The notes under the pieces were generated by a model. That model saw nothing but the letters and a program-made list of their open reading frames with translations. It ran no database searches and was not told the DNA's origin. Shown here piece by piece: positions 38,130 through 51,213 of a DNA stretch of 64,000 bases. Location of the stretch: assembly GCA_023846275.1 (NCBI GenBank), contig CM043868.1:16587755-16651754 (forward strand). The letters run 5' to 3'. The position numbers and the translations under genes were made by a program. The first letter of the stretch is position 1. Every line of letters starts with the position of its first letter. Source of the stretch: Vanilla planifolia (Eukaryota; Streptophyta; Magnoliopsida; Asparagales; Orchidaceae).

Positions 38130-38980
38130 ACTCCTCGAACAGTTATGATGCTCAACGACACCACTGATTGGGATGACCAATCACTATATTCAAGGAGATA
38201 CGTGAAGTATTGACAATGCCAGATAGTATCCATTGTTGGCTATTCGCCTCGACATTAGCAGACATTACTAATGATTGACTACAACATTTGTAGGTGGGAT
38301 AGATTAATTCATTCAACCAACTACAGTGACAATTTTCTTTATACTTCACATTTACTAAACACACATATTAATAAGACTTGGAGCTCTTTGATGTGATGCA
38401 AGGTAAAGGTTAATTTTTAAAAGATTATATTACATATTTTCTAATGTTTTGGTGCATGTTAAATATTGTGACCATTGTGTCTCATGCATTGCATTGAGAG
38501 TTTATGTTCAGAGTCCTTCTGATAACATCTATAATGTCAACATCACCATTCTCCAATCAAGCTAATGGAGCTCACATAGTAACATATTTGCATCAAGATA
38601 CTCGATTGGCACAAGATTCTCTCTGGGTACAACAATAAATTGGCATTAGGAGCAAATTAAATCTTCTCAATCATTGGAGCTAGTTCCTAGATTTATTGTC
38701 TAACAATACCCTAAACGTTTCAAAGTATTGTTCTTCAATTGATCAAAGCATATGGTGTTGATCATGGTGAAAAGAGAGGTATTTGTCATCTCTAACAATC
38801 AACAATGAAGGATGCTCCAACCTATAGTTGTATTGCTTGTTTCCAAAAGGATTACAACCACACCACTAGAGACTGTTGAGCACTCGATTGAATTATTAAT
38901 GAATCATCTGGTTCAGCCACATAAGAGAGTTTGTGGCTAGAACTATTGATCGACCAACTCCTTGTCTAGATATGGCATTT
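38130..38980 (+). pseudogene. Tat-lineage gag relic
   Basis: The frame from 38,222 reads 'DSIHCWLFASTLADITND', stop, 'LQHL', stop, then 'INSFNQLQ', stop, 'QFSLYFT', the conserved CRxFxxTLxxxAxxWFxxLPxxSIxSFxxLxxxF region of Tat gag. The zinc knuckle lies at 38,828-38,880 with a frame change between its first and second half. After it come 'ALD' and 'IREFVART'. Three stops here replace Trp or Gln/Arg codons by single transitions. Confidence 0.7.
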
Positions 38981-40389
38981 GGTCATAACCAACCAATAAA
39001 CCATATGTGATTGCAATAAAACAAACAATCCATCGTGAGTTAATCAAAACAATCACTGAAATCAAACTCCAATGCAACAAGTAGTAGCAATAAAGACATG
39101 CGTAGATTGGTTGCATAGGAATCTAAATCCTACCTAAACTCCTCTGATCACAACAATAGCTCTAACAAATCCTATTTAGCCTCCCATTCAATCAACTTTG
39201 GGGCTAGAATAGCCTTTTCAGTAGTAGTGGCTCTATTATTGACCATTTAAACCATCTATGATAGGTTTCACTTGGTTACCTAAAATTTTTATCTTTACTA
39301 TTTCTTGTCAACTTTGTGAGTTTTTTTATATATGATTTGAGGGATATGATCGTGATATCCATTCATCTCGAAGACTTCTTGTTGCAAGGAAACTCATCTA
39401 ATCTAATGATGACTTCATCATCATGATAATCATAGTGGACACCCATGTCTAACACACATGATTAATATAAGCAGTGCATGGATTTTTTGTTTTATTTTGA
39501 ATAGTTGAGGCAAAATTGACTAACTCCCCTAAGAGTAAATATTTGAATTTTTCGTTGAGAGCCACCTTTTTGAAGTAATAATTTCTCTACCCTCGATTAT
39601 CAAAAAAAGGAAAAAAAAAAGAAAAACAACAAATACTACATTTTGGTCCACGTTGGATTCGCCCATTATGCCATTCTTAAATGACCATCTCTTAATTGTT
39701 TCCAGAAAGTAATTTTGTTGTTCTATCCATAGAGACCTAAAAGTGCCCAAATATTGTTTTCTTGTCCATCTTAACTCTAAAGCCCTCTCCAAGGAGGTTT
39801 TTCTATCCTAGGATTCGATAGATTGAGCAAAGTGTTGTGAAGAGGCTAATAATCTTATATTAATTTATCAGTTATGTAATGATGAAATCTGCCTTAAGTA
39901 TTATTCCAATGGGACTTTATTGAGCAACAAATACCTATCATTGATGGGTGTGTCACCTAGCACTAGTTGAACATCATGTTAGGGACAACCAATTAAATAG
40001 AATATGTGATACTTTTGGGCCAAGAGTCAAGTTACTATTCTTCATGAGGTGATCAAGTTTCTCTAGTAGGGGTTCATATGAGAAATTCAACAACCAACTA
40101 CCTAACTGACATCATCTTGATAAAAAAGCATAACAGGAAGTGGTGGATGTGTATAGCGTTCACCAGTCTAAAGAAAGTTTTGTCAAAGATTGTTATCCTC
40201 TACTTATGATAGATACATTGGCCAATGATTTTCTTGTTATGAGTTTTCTATACTCCGACCACTACCACCAATTTTACATGGCCAAATAAGATGAGAAGAA
40301 AACTTCCTGTATTATTTTAGCAATTATTACAAAATTGTATATTTTTGTTTGAAAAATACTAGTGTCTCTCATCAAAGGATGATTAACAG

Positions 40390-41210
40390 AGCTTTTATAA
40401 CAAAAGAAGGAGAAAGCTAGAAGCATACATTAATAACATCCTAGTGAAGAACCTATCCTTCAAGCAACATCTAAAGGACTTGCCCAAGACTTTCCAGATG
40501 TTTAGGAAGTATGAGATGAAGTCAAACACAACCAAGTGCACATTTGGTCCCTTATCATGGGCTAACTAGTCCCAACTTGGGATATTGAAGCCAACTTGGC
40601 ATTGATCTGGACTATTCCAGACGTGTCATTGCATAGGATTGTTTGGGACATCTAGAAGCTAAATCGGAGAATAGTTGCCTTGGTCCTTTTGTATAGTCAT
40701 TAATAGCAAAGTTCCTCCCATTTTTCATGGAATTACATTCTCAGAAGGGCTTCATCTATATAAAAGAGTGCAATAAAACCTTCCAACAGTTGAAATAGTA
40801 TTTATCCATGATTCCTCTGTCAAGATCTACTCAACCTAACACAACACAACAACTTTAATTGAGGATACAGACAAAATCACAAGAATCATTCTTGTTTGAG
40901 AAGAGATGATTTCCCAAAAATTGGTGTATTATATCAAGCACATCTTCGGTAGTCTAGAAGTAAGGTATGTAATTCTTGATAAGCTTGGCCCTCATCACAA
41001 TGGCTATAAAGCACAAACCTTAGTTCCAAGCTCATTCAATCAAAGTAATAATGAATTAGTCACTTAAACTTAACCTTCATAAGCCAAAAGTATTTGGTAG
41101 AATTTAGAAGTGGGAAATTGAGCTGAGCGAGTTTGATATTAAGCACTTACTTAGGAATGCAATTAAGGCCCATGATTTAACTGACTTTGTTGTAGAACCA
41201 TCCACCGTCA
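40390..41210 (+). pseudogene. Tat-lineage RT and RNase H relic
   Basis: From 40,420 the frame reads 'EAYINNILVKN', where the family has VYVDDMLVKS, so both catalytic Asp are Asn (GAY to AAY). It continues 'HLKDLPKTFQMFRKYEMK' and 'TKCTFG', the conserved end of the RT palm, then 'CNKTFQQLK'. RNase H relics are 'LVYYIKHIF'-like sequence near 40,930 and 'AIKAHDLTDFVVE' at about 41,157-41,200. The element is catalytically dead. Confidence 0.75.
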
Positions 41211-41469
41211 ACACTCTTTATTAGTCCCATGGTAGCAGCTCTTCGCTTAATGGAGCTTGGACAAGTGTAGGTCGTTAACATTATTCTTGTCAACCTTCTA
41301 GTGTGGATATGAGGCATACCCATGTGAAATGGAGGCTATTGAGCTATACCTATCAGTAACCCATTATTGAAGTGCTTCTGACCTAATAAGGTATGAGAGG
41401 TTTTGTATAAAATTCATGGAATTAAGCATTGTAGCCAAACAAAGGTGAGAGCACTAGTTGCCTAAGGAT

Positions 41470-41995
41470 TTGCTATGGTTTTTACTTGTTTGGAATTAGA
41501 CATGACTTTGAGGATTATGCATGACATTGCATCTAGTGCCACTTGCACACTCCTATTCAATGCCAATAGGCAACCAAGCTACATCCAATCAATGCATCCT
41601 AGCTATTTGCACTATGGGGATAGATTTTCTCAGTTCATTCCCCAATGCTTCTTAGGACCAATGTTTCCTCTTGGTGTTACTCAACTACTTCACCAAATGG
41701 ATCAAACCAAGCCACTCTAATTAATGGCAAACCTTCTTAGTGCGTAGGTTTCTTTAGTCTGACATTGTGTGGCATAGCCTGTCTCAAGTCACAATCATAG
41801 ATAATGGCTCGTAGTTCAATAATTTCAAAGTATGAGAATCTTGAAGTGCACATACTACACCTTGAACTCTTTGAGAAAACCATGTTACAAGTTGCACTTA
41901 GGCAAGATACTGTCCACTAAAGCATTGAGAGATACTAAAGAAGCACTTGTACCTCCAAATGCTTGCTCCCAAGGATCTAGTCCTACATAAATCCT
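41470..41995 (+). pseudogene. Tat-lineage integrase relic
   Basis: 'LNYFTKWIKPS' at about 41,682-41,714 matches the VVDYFTKWIEAEPL motif with its core Asp lost to Asn. 'TIIDNGS', stop, 'FNN' (41,790-41,823) matches TIxxDNGxQFxN, with the Gln codon turned into TAG. Upstream, 'RIMHDIASS' (41,510) and 'CFLGPMFPLG' (41,655) match the zinc-binding region and the ILGPFP motif in other frames, so at least two frameshifts are present. Confidence 0.7.
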
Positions 41996-43118
41996 AGATA
42001 GCTCATGGGACAATTAGACTAGGCAAGTTTGAATAGAAGTGGAATGAACTAGACATTATCAATGTAGTGGTAAGTGAAACATTCCCATTGCAATACTATA
42101 ACACTCTTCATAGGGTTTGTATATAACATTTCTTTTCTTAATTCCTTTGCATTGAGAGTACAACCCCTCATTGGCCATTGTCTATATGGCCAACACATCT
42201 TGAAAATATATCTAGCCTTTTGCAATTCAACAAAGAATCTTAGTTGAGTCTCTTGGCCACCCATCTGTAAGCACTAATGGTTAGAGACTATGAAAACAAT
42301 GATGGAGCACCCAAACAAGGGGATTTTGTCATCATGCAAAACTTGCTCAATAAAAGTAGGGCGATAGGACCTAGCCAAGCTTTCATAGCATTGATGCCAA
42401 CCTAAGCTTTCACCATAGCCCTCATTGTACTAGTTTTGTATAGTTGTTAAGTGTCCTCAAGTTGAACAACCTAGTCCTCTGGCTTGTTCACTTAACTAAG
42501 ATTCTCTTTTAAGTTATTTTGTTACACTTGCTTGAGCATCGACTCATTGGACTCTTAGATTAGTTATGTTTGTTAAGGGCTTGACCAAAATTCTCACTAT
42601 TAGCCTTGATTGACCTTCCTAAGGTGGCTAAGTAGGCACATTAGTGTTCTCCTATAAATTAACTACCCAACCTTTAGAAAAGATGGCTAATTGAGTGCGA
42701 CAAGGTTTAGGCCGAGCAACACCTTAGCATGGCCTGAATGCTCTTTACAAAGGTAGTGATGGTCAAGACACACTTAGAAGATAACTCTTCAAGAGCTCAT
42801 TAAGAAGAAGCCACTCCTAGGCAACAATAGCCAGCATGATCATCTAAATGGTCAAATCTACTTTCATTTTGGTTCTATCATCAAGACCAATTACCATGCC
42901 CAACTTCAAGCTTTGGCCACTTTTTCAGCAAGTTGGATAAGAAAGGTACAGCCATCTAACGACAATATTTTTTTATATCTATTTTGTGGTTTGAAAATGA
43001 AGCGACATGGACAAATGACACTCACAGCTTCGCTGCCCTTTGTTCTCTAGAAGAGCAACCAGATCAATACACTTAGTTCTCTCAAGTGCACCCAAGATCT
43101 TTCCACCAGGGGGCTAAG

Positions 43119-46100
43119 TGTTTGCTAGATTTCCAAATTATAGAGAGGTCGTTGGCCATTATTTGATTGAGGAATTAATTAGAATTTAGACAAGTTACTT
43201 TTGATAGTGTTACTAATTGCCTAAGGATTGCATTCTTGTCTTGATAGAGGGCAAACAAGTTCAAAGCTCAAGTCCAATTTGAATAGTCTTGTTCCTTCTT
43301 ATCATTCTTGGCACAATTTTCTCATCTTTCCAACTAAGTAAAGGTTTTTGTCTAAGCAACATGAAACCATAAGAAACAAAATTGCATTTCTTACTTATTT
43401 GTCATTTCTAATGTTTTTATCATTTATTTTTATATATAGTAATGTCGTTGCATGATATAATGTATATATTTATCTAATTTACATAAGAAAATAAAAATAA
43501 TCTAATATAAACTAATGGATTGTTATTGATGTTTTAAGTTTTATTTTTTAAAAAATTGATTTATTATGTATAACTCATTAAAATAGTATTTGGTCCTAAT
43601 CTCTAAATAAAACTATTTTTAATATCAGTGTTCAACTAAGTTTAAAGAAATTATAAACTTTTATTTAATAATGATAATTATTATATTTATTATACCTTAT
43701 TTTATAAAAAATACCAAATATATTTTTATATCTATTTTTATTTTAAATATTGCATTTTAATTATATGCAACCAAATGTTATTACATTTAAATTATATTTT
43801 TTGCATAATTAACCACACTAATATGTAACAACATTGTCTCATAATAATTCATCATATTCACCAAAACTAATGGGACAAAACATTTTCATCATTGCCACTC
43901 ATGACATACCAAACAATTTCATTATCTTTATTTATAAATAGCTTACAAAATTGTCCTTGAAAATCATTGGTAATTTTTCTTATGACATAGAGCTACAATG
44001 GATTTGTGAAAATACTTTTTTTATTTCAATGTTAAAAGTATTAAAAGTTTTTCAAGAAATTTTTATAATGCTTTTGTTTTACCTATGTAAAATATCTTTT
44101 TTAACAGTGCCCTTTTAAAGACTTTTTAATAAAATTATTTAAAATTTGATTATCTCACAAAAATAAGTTGACTAAATAATAATTAGAGATTGATTATTTA
44201 TTTATAATTCTTTTGTGAATCATGAGAACTTTTTAAAAATTATACAATCTTAAAAAAACTACAAGACTAAGAAGAGGTGAAATTCAACTAGTGAGTTTAA
44301 ATTAGTGTTATAAATTTTGGAGATTTTATCAAGCATGAATCGAAATCAAAATGATAGTCCAAAGTAATAGAAAGACATTAAATAAATATTTTGCAATAGA
44401 GATTAATCTAATTACTAAATGATGTTAGAAAAATATGAGAAAAATTATTAAAAAATATAATTTATTAAAAACTTAATAAAATTAAGATTTTGAAAATCAA
44501 AGTTGTATTGATCACAATATATGATGTCAAACTTACAAAAAACTATAATTTTAAAATAATTTTTTAAAAATTATTAAAAAAATCAAATCATGTTAAAATA
44601 TTATGAAACTTTTACGATAAATAAAGTTTAAAGATAATTAATATTAAGATTAGTTGATAAACATTTATAGGTCATTTGGATCAAAATATGTAAAAAATTA
44701 AATAAGTCTAAAATTTTAATCAAAGAAATATTAGAATTTCAAAAATACAGAATATATCCCTCAATCTTTAATAGAAATTGAAAAATTGAAAATGTGCAAA
44801 ATAGCTACTAACAGCAATAAAAATGGTGAAAATTTTCAATAAAATAATAAGTTGTGACCTCGACTTCATTAAAGTTTACTTGAGTTATATAATTTGATAG
44901 TTTTGAAGAAAAATTAGTTATGAGAATGACAAAAGAAGCAAAAGGCTTGTTGAAATATATAAAATGCAGCTTCTGTTCATGTTAGAAGCATTTAGTTGTA
45001 CATTAAGGAATTGAGAGAGAATTTCTATTATTGTGCATAAATTTAAAGAGAATTGGATTGGCGAGCTACCATGAGAGCCCCTAATTTGGGGATTTTGCAA
45101 TTAGGTTTTTTTGTTAAGAGAATCAATAAGTTAGTGTTTGTTTTATTTTACCTATTTTTCTAAAAATCTTATTTTAAACTTTTTTTTATGGGATCAAGTT
45201 TTTACTTTAATTAATTTACTTTGAAACATGTTACTTAATCTTTATTTTTAATAATGTAAGCTTGTTAAATTGCAAAGGTTATTATAAGATTGATAGTTAA
45301 TTTCTTTCACTATAAATTTAATGAAAAAAGATAATTTAATTAAATTATATAATTTTTTTTGTAATTTGTAAATGGGTTATTTTTTTTTCCAAAATAAAGA
45401 AAGAGTTTTGAAAAAAATAAAAGAAGTTTTCATAATATATCATAACTTTCATGTTAAACAAGAAAAGAATTTCAAAGAGTTACCACCAAACCAAACCAAT
45501 ATTATTTAAAAAAAAGTGTGTAAGTTCATTTATTATTTGTCCCATTTTTTTTTTTTTTGGCATAGACACTTCTTAATCAATTGTGCTAATTTGTACTAAG
45601 CAACACTCGTGGATGTTGATCGGTTTTATTTCTTAAGAAAAGCCTCAATGGACTTGTTGACATTAAAGCAAATGAATAGCAATGGAGAATTTAATGATAG
45701 TAATGGGTGCAACAATAAATTGATTTAGCACATTATCATTTAGATAAAACCACAACTATGTTATTTTTCTTAGCTATTTAAAGATGTTTAAGAATCACAT
45801 TGTCAAAAAATGCAATGACAAATTTAATTATCGATGTTGTTTGCATGATTTATGACTTTTATCCAAAGATAGCTATGAAAGTTGCTTTAATTACAAATTC
45901 CAACCTTTTGTTCTTTATTTTGAAGTTTTTCAAAAATATATTATTTGACATGCTTGAGAATGAATTCTTGGTGTCCTCTTTTGAGATGTTGGCCCATCTT
46001 ATTAAATAGCCATGCACCTCTTGATTTTATTAACTTAGCTATGGCAATGATTCTCATCTCACAACGTTTTTCTCTACTTATGAATTTTAAAACCTATTGG

Positions 46101-46990
46101 AATAGGGATTAAAGAAACAAAAATATTAATTTTTTTCAAAAATATTTAAAAATCTAAAATAATTTAAAATGTAAATAAAATTAAATATTATTAAAATTTA
46201 GGATGCCACACTATAATTCTTAGAATTGTGCTAGATGATTTGATCTCTATACATCATATATATAGTAAGATTAATAAACTCTTTGCACTCACTCATATGT
46301 TCTTTGGTTAAAGTATTGGTGCCAACATGTAGACATAAATAAAACTTCAAGTTTGGAGAAAAAAATTAGGAGAAAAATATGTGATGGCAAAAATACAACT
46401 CTCACAATACCATCCTTCATTCTTGCATTGTGATATTAGTAGGTTGCGACAATGGCTACAATATCAAGTTTAGGTATGCTTATAAATGATGCCAATCTAT
46501 GTACCATAAAAATGATATGGTCAAATGGGTTGTTAATGGTTGATTATGAACAAGATCTACTTATCATTCCAATGCATCCTTTGATCCATATCCCACTTTA
46601 TACAAATGAGCAAAAATTGATATTGACAAAAGTCAAGGTGGATCATATTGAGAAAGCATTGAAGCAGAAAATAAGGAAGAACTGTATCTTCTTATAAGGA
46701 AGATATCTAAGGTTGATAAAATAAAACGCAATGTGTTGACACTTAAGAATGAATTCTAAGGATGAACAATTTAGACTTAAAAGACTCAATCTAGGTTTGA
46801 CCATAATCTATACGAGGACTTGAGCTACAAATTTGAGAAAAATATTAACTAAGAGTAACCTCAAAACATCTATGCCTAACATATCTTAAATATTTTACCC
46901 TCATTATCATATTGAATGCCCTTTTATTCTCTACAAAGTTGGTATCTTGAAATAGTAATCATCTTTCTATCAATAACTAGTAGACAATTA
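43119..46990. other. AT-rich DNA, probably LTR remains at the left
   Basis: 43,119-43,400 may be the 3' LTR of the Tat-like element. The rest has no recognisable domain. TATATAAAATGCAG near 44,956 is TATA-like but has no gene context. The open frame at 46,452-46,697 (81 residues) has balanced composition and reads 'LIIPMHPLIHIPLYTNEQK', but I recognise no family. Confidence 0.35.
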
Positions 46991-47680
46991 TATAACATCC
47001 TAAATTTTGTGGAATAAAATCGAATGATTTATTTATGTTTTTAGAATTTTATAAAATTTTTAAGTTTTTTAAGAATATTTTTAAGTTTTTAGATAGATTT
47101 ATATCATAATAATAGACATTATATAGTATGATAGAATGTGTAATTGATCTGAATAAACTTAAACATACAATGTGATTTGGAATATCATATAAATAAGATC
47201 AAGTGAAAAGAAAAAATTTAACTAAGTGTAATGAATTTAATAATAATTGAATAAACTCTAATTATATCATACAATATTATTATCACAAATCATATAAGTG
47301 TAATGATTTAAGTGAGAAATAATATAGACTAAACAAATAAAATAAAAGACATCATAGAGTATAATGTCATAAGAACAATTGAGCTAAATGAATAAAAAGA
47401 TTGTTTATGTATGATTAATAATATTATATAAGTATGATCATGTTAGAGGGTTTAACTTAAAGTGTCATTCAGGGACATTATGGCTTACAAAGTAGTAATA
47501 ATATAGAACAAAAGGTTTTGTACAAGTGTGATTAAGAATCATATAAATATGATCAATATGATTAATAACAAATGAAGATAAATATAAAGTATTATATGAT
47601 ATAAAATGAAAGGATCATAAAGTAAGGATCATAAAGTATGGCATATAACTAAAAAATTTTTAAAATCAAAATGGTGAACA
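46991..47680 (+). repeat. LTR-like block
   Basis: It begins TATAACATCCTAAATTTTG, resembling the start of the insert at 3,149 (TTTAACATCCCAAAATTTG), followed by the palindrome-rich 'catataagtgtaatg/tatgatca' composition (47,100-47,680). Probably a degenerate LTR of the same family; the right end is uncertain. Confidence 0.35.
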
Positions 47681-48099
47681 ACAAGGGAAATAATGTAAAG
47701 GAAAGTTTGAACATTGTAAACTTGTTGGAATATGATACGACAAAATGGTGAATAGTCATTCTTTGATAAACATTACCATTGGAGGAAGATGGCAAGTCAT
47801 AAGAAGATAAATGGACATCAATCAAGTGTAAAATAGAAGGAAGCCAAGATTTACTAAATTTTTGGAAAAAAAACTTTAGTAGGTAGCTTCAATCAAGGGC
47901 ATTAGACAGAAAGGAAGAGAGAATAAAAAAGTGTTTCCAAGAGAGTTGGAAAAGAAATCGTGTATTGGACAAGGAGAAAAGGGAAATCGAGAGTAAACTT
48001 GTGTTGGCATTGTAGCATTACTCTAATAGTTAAGAGGAGAAGGAAATTGAGTAAAAGAAAAATTCATGATGTGACATTACATTTAAGAAAAGAGGTAAG

Positions 48100-48345
48100 A
48101 AAATTTGTTTTTTATGTATATGAATTAATGTATTTTGTATTGTTAACTAGAGACTTTAATATATGATGTGAAATGTAAAATAAAAGATGATTGTATAGGA
48201 AAACTTGTACTTTATGTATAATTTGATGTATTATATATTCTAAGCAATAGGTATTAATTTATGATGTAAAATGCCAAATGAAGGATGGTTGTGTAGGAAA
48301 TCTTATGTATATGTGTAAATGTTTGTTGTATAATGTTTATTAGAG
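48100..48345. repeat. Diverged tandem repeat, period about 95-97
   Basis: 'gatgattgtataggaaaact' near 48,186 recurs as 'ggatggttgtgtaggaaatc' near 48,282. Both are preceded by 'taatatatgatgtgaaatg' or 'taatttatgatgtaaaatg' and by a 'tttatgtata' block. About 2.4 copies are visible. Confidence 0.6.
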
Positions 48346-50503
48346 GTGTTGGGTGACAACTTATTAAATTTACTTTCATTATTCTCCCACATGATGTTTC
48401 ATATATTGGATACTTGTATTTTAGATCTAAAACACTAGAATGTATTATCAAGTATGCACCTTGAAAAGTATGTTAGGTTAATGATAGCTAGATCTTAGAT
48501 TTGAACATATAATTATCAAGATCTCAATTTAAGGAATCCATGGTTATGTAATTTGTTTTTTTTAAATCTCATATGAATATTCTATGATTTTTTTAAAGTT
48601 TGACATTAAAAAGAAAAAGATTTAATATATTCAATTTTTTCATCTTCTCATTACATAAAAAAGATAATGCTCCCATAATGAGAGATCAATTATAGTGTTT
48701 ATGACATGAGAAAAAACGCAAAGGCAAGGAGAAGAGGATCTAAAAGAGAGAGGGGAAGCCTTGCTAAGTATTTGTTGCTATTCTTACATTGATTTAGTGA
48801 GATCAAAAAAGAAAGACAAGGACAAGAGCAATTTTTTTTATTTGATTGTGAAAGATTCACTTTCTTAGCTTATTATGCGCTTCTAGTGATTAGTTTGGAG
48901 GATCAAAGATGCTTCATGTTTCGCCATGGATTAAGTAATCTATCAAGGCTATTTTAATCTCATTTAAAATAACCAATTTTGTTGAGCTTGTTAAGCAGCC
49001 CAGTTAACGGAGTAAGAATTAGAAATCTTTGATGCTTACAAGCCAATTGTGGCAACAAAAAAGAAAGAAATGATTGTACCAACTAAAAGTTCAAATCTTT
49101 TTAAAAAGATCTTCCAAAAATTTAAAGGGAGAAAATGGTTTCATAAACACTAATTAAGTTGGTAGGATTTAGATTTTTGTGGTAGTAGGATGGATACAAG
49201 ATCTAATAAGGGAATGCTTTCCTGTCTAGATGTGAAAAACTACATAGAACAATCTATTAAGCTAGGAAATATGGCTAGCAAAAGTGCTTTAGCTATGGAT
49301 GGCTAGCCTACATGGCTTGAGATTACCTAAAGGAAATATCTAAGATGACTTTTTTCTTATCAAGTACTAGTACAATTGGTAGAGGAGGCATTGATAGAGA
49401 TAGGGTGTAGCATGCTAACCTTTCTTAGTGATATATTGTCCCAAACTATTCAAGTTTTGTCTTTTTCTAGGGAGTCCCTTCTTGTTTAGTAGTTTATCCC
49501 AAAATTTCTTCAACTCTATTATATTGCAACTCCAACAAGCTTATAATAGAGTTATCATATGTCTAAGCTTATATTGTCCCCAAAAAGAGCATTATTATTT
49601 CAAGATTTATAAATTTACTTATATCACTCAAGATCTTCTTTCTTATAATCAATGTAAAACTTATTCACCCTCCTGGTCCTTGTACTTCAAATGTTCTCTT
49701 AATCCTTCCATTATTCTTAAGTAATCTTTGATATAAAATGTGTAAGGCAAAAAGAACAAGAGAAGATGAATGAATTGTGCATCTAACAAATTTTTTAATT
49801 CCAAAAATTTTTGAGTTACAACTTTATTTGATAAGTGGAAACATATAATATAACGTTTTTAAGGATGTTAATTTAAATTGTACTTTGTTGAGTAGTGTAT
49901 GAATCATAGTATTTTAAAACTTTGGGTTATTTCAAATGTTAAATAGCTTTCTAAATGATGAATGTGACTTCAATGTAAAAGTTGTTTCTTTTTAAATTGA
50001 TTTTCTTGTAAAGGTTTTCAAAATATGCATTAATTATATTTTAAAAAAGATTTATTGATAAGAGTTTTAAAGTTGCTTCAACTACATGTTTTTATTAAAA
50101 TAAAAGAAAAATTACATGTTTTTTAAACTAAAAAAGGGAAAATGAAAAAATTTGATGAAATGAAGAGCCTGAGAAAAATAATGTGAGGTTAATGCCACAA
50201 ATTACTACAAAGAAAACTTTATAAGAAAATACACAATAATTGATTACATCATAAATTAGTTATTTTGATCATTTAAATGCATTATTAAGTTACCCATCAT
50301 TGTTGTGTCTCCATGTGAGACAAAGGCTTATTCTTTATTACATATAAAAATCAACCATTGAAATTGATTAATAAAATTTTAAAAAGTCATAAATATACCA
50401 AAATTAGCATAACACTTATTACTATTTCTTCTAACCATTAATTGACAAACTACATATGATTAATGGATTGATTATAGATTCATTCAATTATAAAAAAAAT
50501 CCA
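48346..50503. other. AT-rich intergenic DNA
   Basis: No gene, domain or RNA was recognised. 49,000-49,420 has the mixed composition of decayed coding sequence, but no motif could be read. Confidence 0.35.
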
Positions 50504-51198
50504 TGTTAGAAGACTCAATGGAGGATATTTGAAAAATGTTTGTCAAAGAATACAAGTGTGGTGCCATGGCATGCAAGTTAGAGCATAGACCCTCTGGTAC
50601 ACACAACAGGGCACAAGACAGAGTGCTGGACAAGCATTGAATGCATGATATAGTACTATTGGATATGAACAGAACATGCACATGCACAACAGAGTGCAGG
50701 ATCTACATCAACTTGGGTAGAAGTGCACACAACAATGTGCACTAATGCATTCGAGGTCTATCACTATGCATGTTGCATGTGTCATGGTAAGTGCCACCTA
50801 TCACACAAGTGCATCATGTGCATGATACCTATCACTAGCCTAGCATGCGCACGTAGTCTGAGCATTCGACACAATGAGTTACACAATATTCTTTCTTGAA
50901 AAGCAAGTAGCACGTGCATCCCTAAACATATTTTATTACATTAACTGAGGTTCAAACTACATGCATCACATATGAATTAAAATAATACATATTTTTTTGT
51001 AATAAAATACTTTACCCTCTCTTCTATAAAAGAGAAGAAGAAAGGTGAATGAAGGCTATTCCATTCTTTAGCAAAAATATCTCTCCTTCACTCTTTTAGT
51101 TCATTACCATTCTCGCACGTCAATTTCTTTGTTGTAACTCTAACATAAAGTATGTTGTTGAGGGCTTTGTGTGAAATGCCTCTCAGATGAATCATATA
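50504..51198 (+). repeat. Candidate 5' LTR of a third retrotransposon
   Basis: It begins TGTTAGAAGACTC at 50,504 and ends just before a strong PBS at 51,202. TATAAAAG lies at 51,025-51,032 in a good U3 position. The stretch 50,540-50,890 is rich in 'gtgcac', 'catgca' and 'tgcatg' words and GC-balanced, unlike the flanks. No second copy was seen in the window, so this is an LTR plus a short interior only. Confidence 0.5.
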
Positions 51199-51201
51199 GT
51201 T

Positions 51202-51213
51202 TGGTATCAGTGC
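51202..51213 (+). other. Retrotransposon primer-binding site
   Basis: TGGTATCAGTGC matches 11 of 12 bases of TGGTATCAGAGC, complementary to the 3' end of initiator Met-tRNA. The following ATG near 51,231 opens only 16 codons before a stop, so the interior is degraded. Confidence 0.65.

Larger units (their letters stand above)
38130..43118 (+). mobile_element. Decayed Ty3/gypsy element, Tat-like lineage
   Basis: Coding relics on the + strand run gag, RT, RNase H, integrase. Gag shows 'CWLFASTLADITND' then a stop for Trp (38,222-38,275), 'INSFNQLQ', and a CCHC-type motif 'KDYNHTTRDC' (38,853-38,875), then 'IREFVARTIDRPTP'. The short F-H-x-x-x-G-H-x-T-x-x-C knuckle points to the Tat/Athila side of the family. 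RT begins near 40,420 and integrase ends near 41,990. A purine tract AGGGGG (43,108-43,113) followed by TG at 43,119 looks like the polypurine tract and 3' LTR start. All modules hold stops and frameshifts. The 5' LTR was not found. Confidence 0.78.

Noticed and set aside
46452..46697. 81-residue frame with balanced composition
   Set aside because: Considered as a degraded retroelement or gene exon, but no motif could be tied to a family, so it is not listed as a gene.
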